Shown: in pieces, positions 53,531 to 64,000 of the stretch
How the letters are laid out: each line of letters starts with the position of its first letter
Numbering within the stretch: the first letter of the stretch is position 1
Assembly (NCBI RefSeq): GCF_000150955.2
Contig: NC_011671.1
Location: forward strand, 620,001-684,000
Length of the DNA: 64,000 nt
Direction: 5' to 3'
From: Phaeodactylum tricornutum CCAP 1055/1
Lineage: Eukaryota > Bacillariophyta > Bacillariophyceae > Surirellales > Neidiaceae
Position numbers and translations under genes: made by a program
The notes under the pieces: model-generated
Seen by the model: only the letters and a program-made list of their open reading frames with translations
Told to the model about the DNA's origin: nothing
Database searches by the model: none

Positions 53531-55438
53531 TCATGATGACATGATTCGGTTCCAAAACCGGAATCCTTCGCCTGCAGCGAGAAGGCACGTTCCGTCATCA
53601 AATGCAGCTTTCGTCCACCACAGTCCACGATGAGGAGATGTCTTTATCGAAGGTGAGGATAAGGAAGACGCCAATCGACCTACGGACAATGCTTCTTTAG
53701 GAATGTCGGATGAAAAATTGATGGGTACGGTACAATATTCGCTGCCGTCACTGAGGACTCCGTGGCAAAACGTACGAAGAACCTTGCCGGTGTCCGAGCA
53801 TTGCTCAATGATAGCCTCACTCACGGCCACAGGACCTCTTCCACTACGGGATCTCCCTCGACCCACGTTCTTTCTGTTCTCTTCCTCGCCAGGTAGATGA
53901 TGCCAAAGAGTATCGCCCGAATAGCTTGTGTCGCCATTCACGATCCAATGACTTTGGTCTTCTCCAGACCGTGCAACGCGAATTGTGTTGGGCATGTCAC
54001 CTTGCGGTTGGTGACCCGAACAAAGTAGACGCAAGTTTGAGCGTTCAAAGAATTCGTGGGTCATGTTTACAAAAGCTTCGTCCAGCGATGAATGCTCCGG
54101 ATCGGGGAAAAACCTCCGCGGCATGCCGTTTGTACTCCAGCTTGCATAAATAACTGTCGGATTTCGTTTCTGACCAGGGATCCAGCCCATTCCGTACTGT
54201 ATCAGCTGAGAAAAGGATCCTGCGGTGTGCTTATAGCCACCGGCACGACTCCAGTATTCATCTTCGATAGGATGCCTTTGCCAATTCTGAACTTTTTCAG
54301 AAGCAAACATATTGAGCGCATCGAACCAGTCGTCAACCGAATCAACACAGTTATCACCTGTCATTACCGAAGGTTCAAGCCACGGCATTGCAAAGGTCAT
54401 ATCATCCCATACACTCCTCTTGCTAGCCACTTTCAATACATCCGCCGTCAACGGCAAAGCTCCGTGTAGAAACAACACTTCCCCGAGTCGAACAGTAATA
54501 TTCGCAAGTGAGAGGTATCGGCCCATCTCTCCTGTGGGATAGCATGACTTGCGATAGGACTCAACAACGTCCTCGTCCATGACTCGATCTACTTGACCAA
54601 GGGATTCACGCTCCTGCTGCAACTCCCATTGTCGATTGTCAAAAGCACGAGGACTACCCATCGTTGAAGATAGCATCCACTTTAGACGCTCAACTGGATT
54701 GTTCGACATAATTCCTAAAGCAGGATCCCCCACTCTTTGTGTTCCTTGGAGCCAGTAGACGCCGTAATGCGATGGCGAGGCACCACTTCCCGGACAACCC
54801 AGTTCCTGTATGACACGCATTTTGTTCACATCCCGATTCCCCATGACAAAAAAGACTCGATCGGGATAGCGCTGATGCAGATCGAGCAATTGTCTTATGA
54901 CGTAAAGATCTGAGCCCCCTTGATCCCACACATCCCCCCCATAGACGACAACGTCGTGCTCATGGGCAAAGTCCAAACAGTGATTGTACGGGAAGTAAGT
55001 AGTATTGTCGTTCTTGACGGATAGCTGCAAGCGTTGGTCCAGACGAGGGACAGTTTTTCGAAAGCAGAGCACTAGAGAACGATTGACGTAACGTGTAAGA
55101 TAATCTCGGTCGCCTTCAATATCGGTCCAAAAGGTAATACGTCGTTGGCGAGGCGCGCTACAACTGAGGTCGGGGGTAGAAGAAGCTAGTCGTGCGCTCC
55201 CGCCGCCACCCCGAGGTACGAAAGCGAAACATGGACTGATGTGACTTGCCCCTGTCAGCGGTATTCGTGCCTTTCCTGGTGCGAGATGTCGAGTCCAGCC
55301 TCGATCCTTAGCAAGTGACAACGATCGGAAAACTGACTGCGTTCCCATCGTGTCAAGCCGCAATCCGATGGCTCGGAAACAGCAGATGACCGAAAGCAGC
55401 AAAACACAAACACCTCGGATTTCCGTCCGATTCAGCAT
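53531..55438 (-). CDS. Secreted calcineurin-like metallophosphoesterase
   Basis: 635 residues in one exon. Residues 8-25 (RGVCVLLLSVICCFRAIG) form a signal peptide or anchor. The phosphoesterase motifs are in order: FWTDIEGD (in place of DxH), VVYGGDVWDQGGSD (GDxxDxG), VFFVMGNRDVNKMRV (GNRD instead of GNHE), EVLFLHGALP (xxxH), and LLCSGHQPQGDMP (GHxP). Two metals would be bound between these. The first-motif His is replaced by Glu and the GNHE by GNRD, a variant also known in some bacterial-type diadenosine and protein phosphatases. Substrate unknown. An alternative start at Met 31 (MGTQSVFRSL) would lose the signal. Confidence 0.8.
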   Translation of the reverse strand: MLNRTEIRGVCVLLLSVICCFRAIGLRLDTMGTQSVFRSLSLAKDRGWTRHLAPGKARIPLTGASHISPCFAFVPRGGGGSARLASSTPDLSCSAPRQRRITFWTDIEGDRDYLTRYVNRSLVLCFRKTVPRLDQRLQLSVKNDNTTYFPYNHCLDFAHEHDVVVYGGDVWDQGGSDLYVIRQLLDLHQRYPDRVFFVMGNRDVNKMRVIQELGCPGSGASPSHYGVYWLQGTQRVGDPALGIMSNNPVERLKWMLSSTMGSPRAFDNRQWELQQERESLGQVDRVMDEDVVESYRKSCYPTGEMGRYLSLANITVRLGEVLFLHGALPLTADVLKVASKRSVWDDMTFAMPWLEPSVMTGDNCVDSVDDWFDALNMFASEKVQNWQRHPIEDEYWSRAGGYKHTAGSFSQLIQYGMGWIPGQKRNPTVIYASWSTNGMPRRFFPDPEHSSLDEAFVNMTHEFFERSNLRLLCSGHQPQGDMPNTIRVARSGEDQSHWIVNGDTSYSGDTLWHHLPGEEENRKNVGRGRSRSGRGPVAVSEAIIEQCSDTGKVLRTFCHGVLSDGSEYCTVPINFSSDIPKEALSVGRLASSLSSPSIKTSPHRGLWWTKAAFDDGTCLLAAGEGFRFWNRIMSS

Positions 55439-55920
55439 ACGCCTATTCAGATCTCCTCTTCAGTCTTATAACAGTGCAAAATCAGGTAAGGCGTTGAAGG
55501 ACTGTTGGACCGACGCCGACTTCTTGGTCGCGATCTTCTTCATGGTTGTCGGCTTGCTTTGTTTGTTCACGTTCTATGTTGTCACAGTTTGTTGGCAGGC
55601 CCGTCTGTCTATCGGCCACCGGGACGAAGAAATTTTTAAATACCAAAAATTTGTTTAAATTGTAAAAAACACTCCGAGTAGCACGACTAGCTAGAGCTCT
55701 AGGTAACGAGTACCAGGTATAGAGTAGAGCCATTCCCAAACAATTTCGCCAATTTGTGGCGGCGTGCAGAACCACGAAAAAAAAGTGCCAAAGAGATTCG
55801 AGCTTGTCAGTCTCCTGTAAACTTCATTCTCCGGAGGCCGAGCACGTCCGGTTCGCTGCAAGCCACTCGCCTGTCTGCGCATGAATTTAATTTCCCGTAG
55901 CAGAGCTACAGATACTGCTG
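55439..55920. promoter_or_regulatory. Divergent intergenic region before SUV3
   Basis: About 480 bp between two divergent starts. A plus-strand ORF (55350-55658) overlaps the phosphoesterase start and has one hydrophobic segment; I do not support it as a gene. Confidence 0.45.
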
Positions 55921-58900
55921 ATGGTTCCGGCTGCTCACGTTTCTGCAGCGCTGCGTCGTTTCGCAAGGCAGAGAAAAATGCTTTGGCGGGCGTCGCCGAT
56001 GTCCGCGCTCGTTCCAGTCGGCGAGAACCGTGAATTTACGAATTCGAACAATGCATTTATCTACGGCAACCTTTCGTTACGGTTTTCTACGCAATTGCCG
56101 CAACTGAAAACAGACGAGGTTGTGATTGAACAACCTACTGGGGAAGTTTACAATTCGGAGCAGGCTGCTAAGTTCAGTCGACCGGCATCTCGGCGTAAAG
56201 TTGTTGCCCATTCCATACCACAGTGGCTCAGCAAGGATCAGGACTGGCGTGATCGAACCATGGAGTTTTTGAACCTTCCCACCGGAAATACTCCCCAAAC
56301 TCAGGAAACGCTGCGACAGGAGTACCGCAATTTTTACAAAAACTCACTCCAATCGTTCGCCGAAATACTTCTCACCGAGCCACCTCTCGAAATTCACGAT
56401 GCAATGAACCGTTTGGCCAATGCCGGATTCTCCGATACTTTTTGGTCCAAAAGTTACCGAGTCATGACTTCGTACTGTAACAAACACAAGAACATTCTAT
56501 CCTCTATCGAGGCGCAGAAGAAAGAGTCCAGAAAATGTTCAGCAAGACTCCGCAAAACGACAGCTTCTTTACAAATCTTGCGAACAAAACTGTCACAACT
56601 GCCTGCTCCGTCAATGCAAGAAAACGGGATTTCCTCCCTGTGGCAGCGTACGGTGGAAACATTTCAGGGGGTACTTGGATCACCCTCCATGCCGGCACAT
56701 TCTGGTCTTACAAGTGATATCACTGTGCAGTTAGAGCGAACTTCGTTGGAGACTTGTATTGGGCAGCTTGAGAACGTTGAGCAACAGATACAAAATGAAA
56801 TTGCTACAGCGAATTGTACGCTGAGCCGGCTCAATGAACGCCTGGAATTACTTGAAAAGCCGCTGACGATGGACGACTACAATGCTGCTCGAGACGTTAC
56901 ACTCGAAGTTATGGACCCTATTTGCCGAGTCTTTGCTAACCACATTCATTCCCGACATTCGCTAATGGTAGATCAGTACCAAATGCTCGATAATAAGACG
57001 GATTTGACAAAGCCCCACGAATGGTACCCGCATGCGCGCTTGAATCGGCGAAAAGTAATTTACCACGGAGGTCCGACGAACTCTGGGAAAACGTATGAAG
57101 CGTTGGAACGCCTCAAGCTAGCCAACAAGGGGATGTACTTAGGACCGTTGCGATTGTTGGCGGCTGAAATTTATGAAAAGCTTACTGCCGCAGGCGTCTA
57201 TTGCAATCTATACACGGGTCAGGAGCGTCGAGAGATTCCGTTTGCTACGCATGGCGCGGCTACTGTTGAGATGGCTTCAGTTGTTGACGATTTCGACGTG
57301 GTGGTCATTGATGAAATTCAGATGATAGAAGACCAGGAGAGAGGATTTGCATGGACGAGAGCCTTACTGGGCTCTCGGGCAAAAGAAATACATGTCTGTG
57401 GAGGGCTCGAAGCGAAAGAGATCGTTGAGCGAATCGCAAAAGCATGTGGTGATGACTTTGAGCTTCGAACGTACAAACGATTCGCTGAACTCAAGGTCTC
57501 CGTCCAATGTCTTGCAAAAAGCTTGAAAGACGTCAATAGCTACAAGAATGTTCAGGCTGGTGACTGTATAGTTGCCTTCAGTCGCAACGGTAAGTGCAGG
57601 AAAAGCGACCTTTTGTGAATCGAGAAATGTCACCTCTTACAGAATGTTGTCCGTTGCAGATATTTTTGCAATCAAACGAGAGATAGAAACCGCTACAAGC
57701 TACAAATGCTGCGTTATTTATGGCTCGCTCCCTCCAGAGACAAGATCGGAGCAAGCGCGTCGCTTTAATAACCCTAATTCTGGCTATGACATTCTTGTGG
57801 CTTCGTAAGTAAACCGACGAACTTCGGCAACACCTCTGTGAAATACCCTGAGCCTTCTCACATTTTTGTTTTGGCTTCAGTGATGCTATTGCAATGGGAT
57901 TGAATCTTAGCATTCGGCGTATCATTTTTAACTCGATGTACAAGCATGACGGAACAGGGATCGTCAGACTTGGCCACTCTGCAGTCAAGCAAATAAGTGG
58001 ACGGGCTGGACGAAGAAACAGTCTTTATCCTTTTGGAGAAGTAAGTGAGCTCACAATTCGAATGTTGCAGTACAATCGCTTCACTCACAGCTTGCGATTT
58101 CAGGTGACGTGTCGAGTTCCTGAAGACATGGTAGGCATCATACGGTTGTTGAGTTCATGTATATATTCCTCTCTGACGTCCAATTTTCCCAACTGTTTTC
58201 AGGAGTATTTGCGACAGTGCATGGGAACAGAGATTAAAACAATCAAAAAGGCTGGGCTGATGCCAACAACAAGCCATATTGAGATGTTTAGCGCAACTTT
58301 GGAGCAATACGGGCTGGGGCCTGGAAGTCATCGTTTGCATACAATTCTACTGAGATTCAATGATATGGCCACGATCCAGAGCGAGTTTTTTATGTGTAGA
58401 CAGACTCCGGTACGTGACGAGTTCTAGTGTCTCATCCACCAGTTCCATTGATCTCACGTTCTCTCTTCTACGATCACTGAAGATGTACAATATTGCAAAA
58501 TATCTAGCGCAGCACCCGCTCTCAATCCGCGACAAATATTCCTGTAAGTCGGGCGTGTATAGGCTACATGGAGATCTTTCATTTCATCACCTCAAATTGC
58601 TAATAACTTGATTTTTGTTTTACCAGTATGTATGTGCCCAATTTCCATGGACTCGAAAGGATCTATGGAGATGTTGAAACGTTTCTCTGCTAAGCTTGCT
58701 GCTGGCGAAGTGTCAGGATTAAAGCATCGCGCCCTACCTCGCAAACCAAAGAGCTTTGAAGATCTCTCTCGTTTATGTAGCATTTTTAGCGAGCTTGATG
58801 TATTTTTATGGTTGCAAAAGAAGTTTCCGCCTGGGAATGTCATGGAAGAGCAGACTGCTTTGGCGCGAAAGGAAGAAGCAATTAAGCTTATCAATCGCAG

Positions 58901-59090
58901 TCTCAAGCGCACCGACAAACTTAAACTTGTACATTGTTATGTGCAAAGAGATCTTCGTCTCAGAGAAGAATGGCATGATCAACGAGGAGAGAGTGACTGG
59001 AATGAGGAGGAAGCCGACGAGAGCGTATATAGTATGGACGATGAAGCTCATTTTGAATCTGGATGGAACAGAGGAGTACATGATATATAG
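55921..59090 (+). CDS. SUV3: Mitochondrial ATP-dependent RNA helicase SUV3
   Basis: Six exons: 55921-57589, 57660-57804, 57881-58040, 58104-58409, 58483-58543, 58627-59090. All introns are 62-83 nt with GT-AG ends and the frame closes to 934 residues. The N-terminus (MVPAAHVSAALRRFARQRKM) is basic and mitochondrial-like. Helicase motifs: I GGPTNSGKTYEAL (about 382-394), II VVVIDEIQMIED (about 460-471), then GDCIVAFSRNDIFAIK, CVIYGSLPPETR, ASDAIAMGLNLSIRRI (across a splice) and VI QISGRAGRR. The C-terminal Suv3 domain follows (PISMDSKGSMEMLKRFSAKLA). Suv3 unwinds RNA in mitochondrial RNA decay. The N-terminal 350 residues are longer than in the human protein and contain a coiled-coil stretch near 200-310. 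Confidence 0.95.
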
Positions 59091-59209
59091 TATTGTTCGA
59101 ATCACTGACTGTGAACTACAAGCTACTAGTCGCTGGCGAAGGTATTTTTATAAACGAAGGCATACGTACTTGATGTCTAGACCACGCTATACACATTTTT
59201 GATATACAT

Positions 59210-61314
59210 TTAGGGGGCAAGATCCCTATCGGGATATTTTGTGGAGTTCCCGATCGTAAACTCAAATCGCTGAAATCTTCTTTCCCAAATTAAATCGAGC
59301 GATGCCACATGATTGTTGTCGTGGCAATTCTGCCCTTTGCAACATATGTCACAGCATTTGCACTCAACCTTTGGGTTATCTCCTCCGCAATCCGCTGCAA
59401 CTAATTCTTTTCCATCCAAATCGGTATCATTTGGCTCATTCAGATTAGCTATTTTGCATAAAGGCTCGAAATCACCAGTCAAATTTGTTGTATCCAAGAA
59501 CACTGAGCGTAAACTCGATAAATTGTCGTACTCGCTCGGAATAAATCCGGACAACCTCGAATTGCGATTTACTAAAAAGAATTGCAACTTGTCTAACATG
59601 CTGTAATTCGAGGGAAGCTGACCCGAAAAGTCATTGTCGTCTAAATCCAGCAGAAGAAGATTTTCAAACTCACTGATGAAATCTGGAAGTTCGCCAGTAC
59701 GTCGAGTCGACTTTAAGGAAAGCTCTTCGAGATTCGTGAGATTTGCAAATGTTTGCGGAATGGGTCCATTCACAAGATTACGATTGTCTGCCAGAAACAA
59801 GTATCGCAACGAGGTGATCATTCCAAGCTCTGAAGGAATCTCACCATTTATCACGTTGCTTGCCAAGTCTAAATGAAGCAAGACCCTAAGATTTGAGATT
59901 GACGGCGGAATAGATCCCGACAGAATATTTTGATGCAGTGCCAAAATCTCCAGCTTTTCGTTTGTAGGAATCGGCTCAGGAAGAGAGCCCGTGATGTCGT
60001 TGCCATGTAGGTCAAGCACCGTCAAGTTCGCGTACTCGAAAAAGTGCGTTGGAATCTCTCCCGTTATGTTGTTGTTGGATAAGTCAAGGCGCGTAAGGCC
60101 AGTTCCTCCGGCGATGAATTCAGCACCAATTTCTCCCGTGAACTCGTTGTCCTCCAAAAAGATATCCACGATATTTAGCATATTGTTGAACATCGTCGAA
60201 ACGTTACCACGAAGCTTGTTGTCATCAAGAAATATTTTCTCCAGGAGTGATAATTGAGATAGCTCTTGTGGAACTTCACCTTCGAGGAGAGTGTTGGACA
60301 AAAACAAAACCTCAAGATTCGACAGCTGGCCGATACAAGGTGGAATAGCTCCGCTGAGTCCTGTGTAGCCCGCACTCAAGTACTCAAGCGATGTCAAGCC
60401 ACAGAGTTCCGTAGCGATCTGACCTCCGACAAATTCGTTTAAATGCAAGTCCAGTGCTTCAAGCGTCCGAAGCAAACCGTTTTCCGTAGGAAAGGTTCCG
60501 TTCAACAGGTTCCTGTCTGAAAGGTCATAAACGAGGACGAATTATCAGATATGTTGAGGACTAGCAACAAGGAAAAGATGCATACAATTTGACAGCAGCT
60601 TATGGCTCAATTGCCAACGTACCAAGGAAAATAGTAGTGATGAAGTGATCCGAAGCGGTTCCGCTACAGCCGACACCAACTGGAATGATGCCACTGGAAG
60701 TAACCTGAAACCCTCCCCATGAACAGAAATCGGACCCAGTCAAAAAATTGAACTGATGTCGCCAATTGGGTCCATCAAGCGCGTAATAATCAAGCGCCAA
60801 CACATATCGCTGCAAATAGTCGTAGCCCTCATCCGAAAAAATATTACCGTTGGGAGTTTCTAAGTTCAAGCGATCCTCTTCGGCAAGCCAGCGTGCAGCC
60901 TTACTTTGAGGTGAAAACTCGTTGTCAAAGTCTACTTGCATGGAAACATTCTGCCTCGAAAAATAGTCGACAACGTCGTTAAATTTGGCGTTACGAGGAA
61001 CATTCTCGGCGGGAACCTCATCACCGGTGTCATCAACGATCGTAGTATCGGAAGAAGACCGCAATGGCATTACTTTCGTTGGTATTCGTAGTAAGTCCTA
61101 CGGCCAGTCCAATAACAACAGATAAAAGGATGATTGTGCCAATCAAGATCCAAGCAAAAACCTTCCAACTGGACTTGCTGGTGCCACGATGAGGAGGAAT
61201 GCCAGCCCGAATTTCTTCAGGATTCGGCAACGAAGCTTCACCGTTCTCGACCCTCTCCATGGGGATGTCCATCAGATCTTCTGCGGCGTACGCATCAATC
61301 TCTCGATCTTTCAT
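59210..61314 (-). CDS. LRR type II membrane protein, diatom-type, with a frame break
   Basis: From Met 61314 (MKDREIDAYAAEDLMD), a short acidic cytoplasmic part, a membrane anchor (VFAWILIGTIILLSVVIGLAVGL), then the ectodomain. A second exon starts at 60516 after a 106-nt intron (60517-60622; donor GTACGT, acceptor TTCAG), rejoining TTIFLDRNLLNGTFP. The ectodomain has a plant-type LRRNT-like segment (LDYYALDGPNW...FCSWGG) and about ten LRRs of the plant pattern LxxLDLxxNxxxGxIP (e.g. LTRLDLSNNNITGEIPTHFF). The C-terminus has a Cys-rich patch (CKCCDICCKGQNC). About 665 residues. Between about 61097 and 61033, just after the anchor, the frame changes so that one base must be skipped. No good intron fits. 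Likely surface or adhesion receptor; no kinase domain. Confidence 0.8.
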
Positions 61315-62113
61315 GTTGACTTTCAATGCTCGACCACGTTGATAATTCGGAAAAGATGCCACAAGCAACTAAAGAGTGTCGTAGACAAGAACAAACCGCG
61401 TAATTTATGTTGTCACGTTGTGATGAGTTGTTCAGGATAAAGAAAAGAATTGCGGGATGCTTTTATGTATGGTCTGCAAAATCTTTCCCGAGAAGTTTTC
61501 GAACGAGTGAAACGCCTTCTGCTAATGGAGGAGCTACGGAACACAGCACGAGGCCAGGCCACCCAGAATAGTTCCGGGTGCGAGCCGGGAGGCTAGGAAG
61601 AACGTCATACTTGCTCTAACAGAACTGCATCCGGGAACCGGTATGTACTAATTCCCAGATAAATCATATTGGCGGGTCGGAAGTACACGTCAAGAATTTT
61701 TTACACAGTGACTTCTGCCAGTGAGTCAGTCAGTCAATTCACAGTCAGACAATGAAACAGTATTGGAGTACAGTATTCCCCGTCAACAGCAGTACTGCAA
61801 AGCGGCAGTTTAATCTTGTCAATCGAGTCGCACGACTCTCATTCTGCTATGCTAACAAAAAGGCATCAGCCCAATAGTAAACTATAGTCTTCTGGTGGAA
61901 ATGGTAAAGATGTCTCAATGTAGCAACTCTGATCTTGCGCGCCAAATGCATGAGCTACATTAATACATTTAACGATTCTTCGGATTCATCTGTGGCATTG
62001 CGATACGACTAAGACCACAATTACCTCTGCAGCATGGCGGTACCGATCTGTGTGTCCCGTCTTTTATCGAAGATTTTGCGGACGCCAAGACGCTGCGCGA
62101 GCTTCCAGATGTC
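61315..62113. other. Intergenic region with ACAGT-type motif cluster
   Basis: About 800 bp. At 61703-61760 there is a dense run of CACAGTGAC, CAGTGAGTCAGTCAGTCA, CACAGTCAGAC and GAAACAGTA. The cluster lies about 400 bp upstream of the LRR gene start. No gene seen. Confidence 0.5.
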
Positions 62114-63007
62114 TCAAGCTCGCACACCAGACGCCATACCTCCATCGACAACGAGGTTGGAACCTGTCATGTAGCTTGACTCGTCACTCATCAAGAAGGC
62201 GACTACCTTAAGAACTTCTTCCACGCTCCCGAGGCGTTTCATTGGGACGCTATTGATCTTATTTTGTGCGACAGTCTCGGGGTCATTGGCAAAGTAAGGA
62301 GAATTGCATTCTGCATGTAATTCGTTCTGTCGGTCCCACATAAAACCCGGTCCGATAAGAGCGGGACTTACGGCGTTCACCCTTATTTTGAAGGGTGCCA
62401 GGTCTTTGGCCGCCACTGAAGTTAGAGAGAATATGGCTGCCTTCGACGACGCGTATGCCGCCATAGCGGGCGTGCCCCGCATACCAGCTACCGACGCTGT
62501 ATTCACAACACAGCATGTTGCGTCTGGATCCCGCTTCGACATGACCTTGGCGACGGCTTGCAGGACGATAAAAGCACCAGTCACGTTTATATCCATTACC
62601 ATGCGAAAGTCTTCTGGATCGTATTCCAACAAAGTAGCTATTTTCCCTTGGTAGCCGGCATTGTTCCACAGAAGGTCGATACGGCAGAAACGTTCCACGA
62701 TGGCATCCGTCACCGTCCGCGTGTCACCGGCACTGGTAATATCGCAGATAAACGCTTTAAAATCAAAACTTCCGTCGTCCAGACTTTGATTCAGGGCCTC
62801 AAATGTCCCCTGCAATCCTTCTTGGTTTTTGTCTAGAGCCGCTATCCGTGCGCCACGTTTCGCGAAGTACACACATCCTTCCCGGCCAAATTGACCACCG
62901 GCACCGGTAATGACGATTACCTTGCCCACAAACCGAAGATCATGCTCCACCGCTGTTTCGGGAGAGTCGCATTTAGCCTCCGCAACCCAGTCACTGCTGC
63001 CACTCAT
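62114..63007 (-). CDS. Short-chain dehydrogenase/reductase (classical SDR)
   Basis: 297 residues from Met 63007 (MSGSSDWVAEAK); Met 63049 would add 14. The NAD(P) motif is VIVITGAGGQFGREGCVYF (TGxxxGxG), with DKNQ after strand 2, where the Asp favours NAD(H). Then LLWNNAGYQG (NNAG), NTASVAGMRG (catalytic Ser) and YASSKAAIF (Tyr and Lys four apart). The C-terminus has VNAVSPALIGPGFMWD and SYMTGSNLVVDGGM, typical of FabG-like classical SDRs. All catalytic residues are present. Substrate cannot be predicted; no targeting signal. Confidence 0.9.
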   Translation of the reverse strand: MSGSSDWVAEAKCDSPETAVEHDLRFVGKVIVITGAGGQFGREGCVYFAKRGARIAALDKNQEGLQGTFEALNQSLDDGSFDFKAFICDITSAGDTRTVTDAIVERFCRIDLLWNNAGYQGKIATLLEYDPEDFRMVMDINVTGAFIVLQAVAKVMSKRDPDATCCVVNTASVAGMRGTPAMAAYASSKAAIFSLTSVAAKDLAPFKIRVNAVSPALIGPGFMWDRQNELHAECNSPYFANDPETVAQNKINSVPMKRLGSVEEVLKVVAFLMSDESSYMTGSNLVVDGGMASGVRA

Positions 63008-63049
63008 GATTACGTTGCGTCCGAAGTCAAGAACCGTGGAATGTATCAC

Positions 63050-63717
63050 CTGCTATAAATTGCTTCAAGCCTACACCGTCTACTGGTATTACCCGAGCAC
63101 CTTTCCAAATGGTGATTTTGGTCAACAACAGCTACTACCGCTACACCTCCCGGGAATCACTCTGTCGCAGTCCGTTGGGAGGAAGGGCATATCAGGGTAG
63201 GGCTACTTTGCGTCATAGTCATATGGGCCACCTTTCAAATTCTACCTTTTCTATTGTTGAAAGAACGTCAGACAGCTGGTATTCGTAGAACATCTGCTAA
63301 ACGGTGTGCAAATGCAATACTCGTGGGCTGGGTCATCGCCGAAATAGCCCCTGTAACTATTGCCTTGCCACGTTGAAACCGTTAAACGTAATTATTTTTG
63401 TACTATCGATGACGGTTGACGATAAAAACTTGTTCGAAATCTGATTTTACGTGGAAGTCATGGACACTCGAACTCTGAAGTTCCTAAATAAATCCTATTC
63501 CTCTGCAGGTGAGACATTCACTGCGCAAGGATGGCAACTGCGCGTTTTTCTTCTTTCGTGTCGTCGCCTTTACTCTTGCTTCTACCCCCGTTTGGTTGAA
63601 GTCGCCATCACTGTGGAAAACACTTCTCGAAGCAGAACTCTTATACCTCTTGACACCCAACCGTCAAACGCTTGACAGCATAAAGTACACCATCCACCCA
63701 TCCATACTTCCGCGATT
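63050..63717. other. Divergent intergenic region
   Basis: About 670 bp between the SDR start and the gene at the right edge. Overlapping ORFs of 60-90 codons have no domain. Nothing else seen. Confidence 0.45.
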
Positions 63718-64000
63718 ATGACCAACAAGACACTCATGAGTCGAACTGAAACATTCAATTCCGCTGCAACCACATCGTCGTCCGTATGGGACGACGAGAT
63801 GGGGGCTTCCTCGGATCAACTTTTCTTCGTTACGAGCTACAGGTAAGGCGCAAAAGGAGCTCTACCCCGTTTCAAGCAAACCAAACCATCATCCTTCAAC
63901 GAAGCAACTACTCACTGCACGTTCACTGTTTGTCTGACATTCACGCAGTAACTTTGATAAACTAGCCCACGGGCCTCGGGGCACGGCTGCCACGAAGTCG
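63718..64000 (+). CDS. Partial gene at the right edge, unidentified
   Basis: Exon 1 63718-63842 (MTNKTLMSRTETFNSA...) and exon 2 from 63949 to beyond the window, 106-nt intron (donor GTAAGG, acceptor CGCAG). The join gives FFVTSYSNFDKLAHGPRGTA. Only about 59 residues are visible. I do not recognise a family. The exon structure is inferred because exon 1 is followed by a clean donor and the acceptor restores an open frame to the edge. Confidence 0.5.

Noticed and set aside
55350-55658. 102-codon plus-strand ORF with a hydrophobic segment
   Set aside because: It overlaps the start of the phosphoesterase gene on the other strand and has no recognisable family; chance is more likely.
1-64000. 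CRISPR array, operon-like defence island or biosynthetic cluster
   Set aside because: No regularly spaced repeats and no functionally linked run of genes; the window is ordinary eukaryotic nuclear DNA.

Overview
This window is nuclear DNA of a photosynthetic stramenopile, most likely a pennate diatom close to Phaeodactylum tricornutum. Genes are dense and sit on both strands. Introns are few and short (about 70-145 nt) with GT-AG ends. Two proteins begin with a signal peptide followed by the diatom plastid-import signature (a Phe at the predicted cleavage site). Several families present (DUSP/Tudor USP, LRR membrane protein, EDR2-like) are typical of diatoms. The species is inferred from gene style; I could run no search.

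Left part (1-7.8 kb): a secreted prolyl 4-hydroxylase, a mitochondrial HslU ATPase, an acidic protein with an AMSH/USP8-type N-terminal domain, tRNA-Ser(AGA), and two ribosomal protein genes, eL28 and eL15, transcribed divergently from one short shared promoter region. From 7.8 to 12.7 kb there is no convincing host gene. This stretch holds two full-length (about 510 bp) LTR copies in opposite orientations, a third eroded partial copy, and about 2.3 kb of AT-rich sequence I could not identify.

Middle part (12.7-33 kb): a THOC3-like WD40 protein, RNA polymerase III subunit RPC5, tRNA-Leu(CAG), a large DUSP/Tudor-knot ubiquitin protease, palmitoyl-protein thioesterase, the RFC1 clamp-loader subunit, a TMEM128-like membrane protein, a plastid FAD oxidoreductase, a PSP1-domain protein and the RNA-decay/splicing protein Lsm5.

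Right part (32.6-64 kb): two glutathionyl-hydroquinone-reductase-type GSTs 9 kb apart, an EDR2-like PH/START/DUF1336 protein, the spliceosomal protein Dim1, an NTF2-like protein, a GT90-type glycosyltransferase, a small plastid membrane protein, an aspartoacylase, a TMEM184/LAZ1-type membrane protein, a DDHD phospholipase, a calcineurin-like phosphoesterase, the mitochondrial helicase Suv3 (six exons), an LRR membrane protein, a short-chain dehydrogenase, and the first exons of a gene that runs off the right edge.

Most genes are unrelated housekeeping functions, not an operon or pathway. The points most worth a second look are: three genes (USP, aspartoacylase, LRR protein) whose reading frame can be followed only by skipping one base; a PH domain split by a 220-residue insert containing a hydrophobic segment; an HslU with an altered pore motif; a 400-bp foldback repeat; a set of mutually exclusive hairpins between RPC5 and tRNA-Leu; and clusters of ACAGT-type motifs in several intergenic regions.
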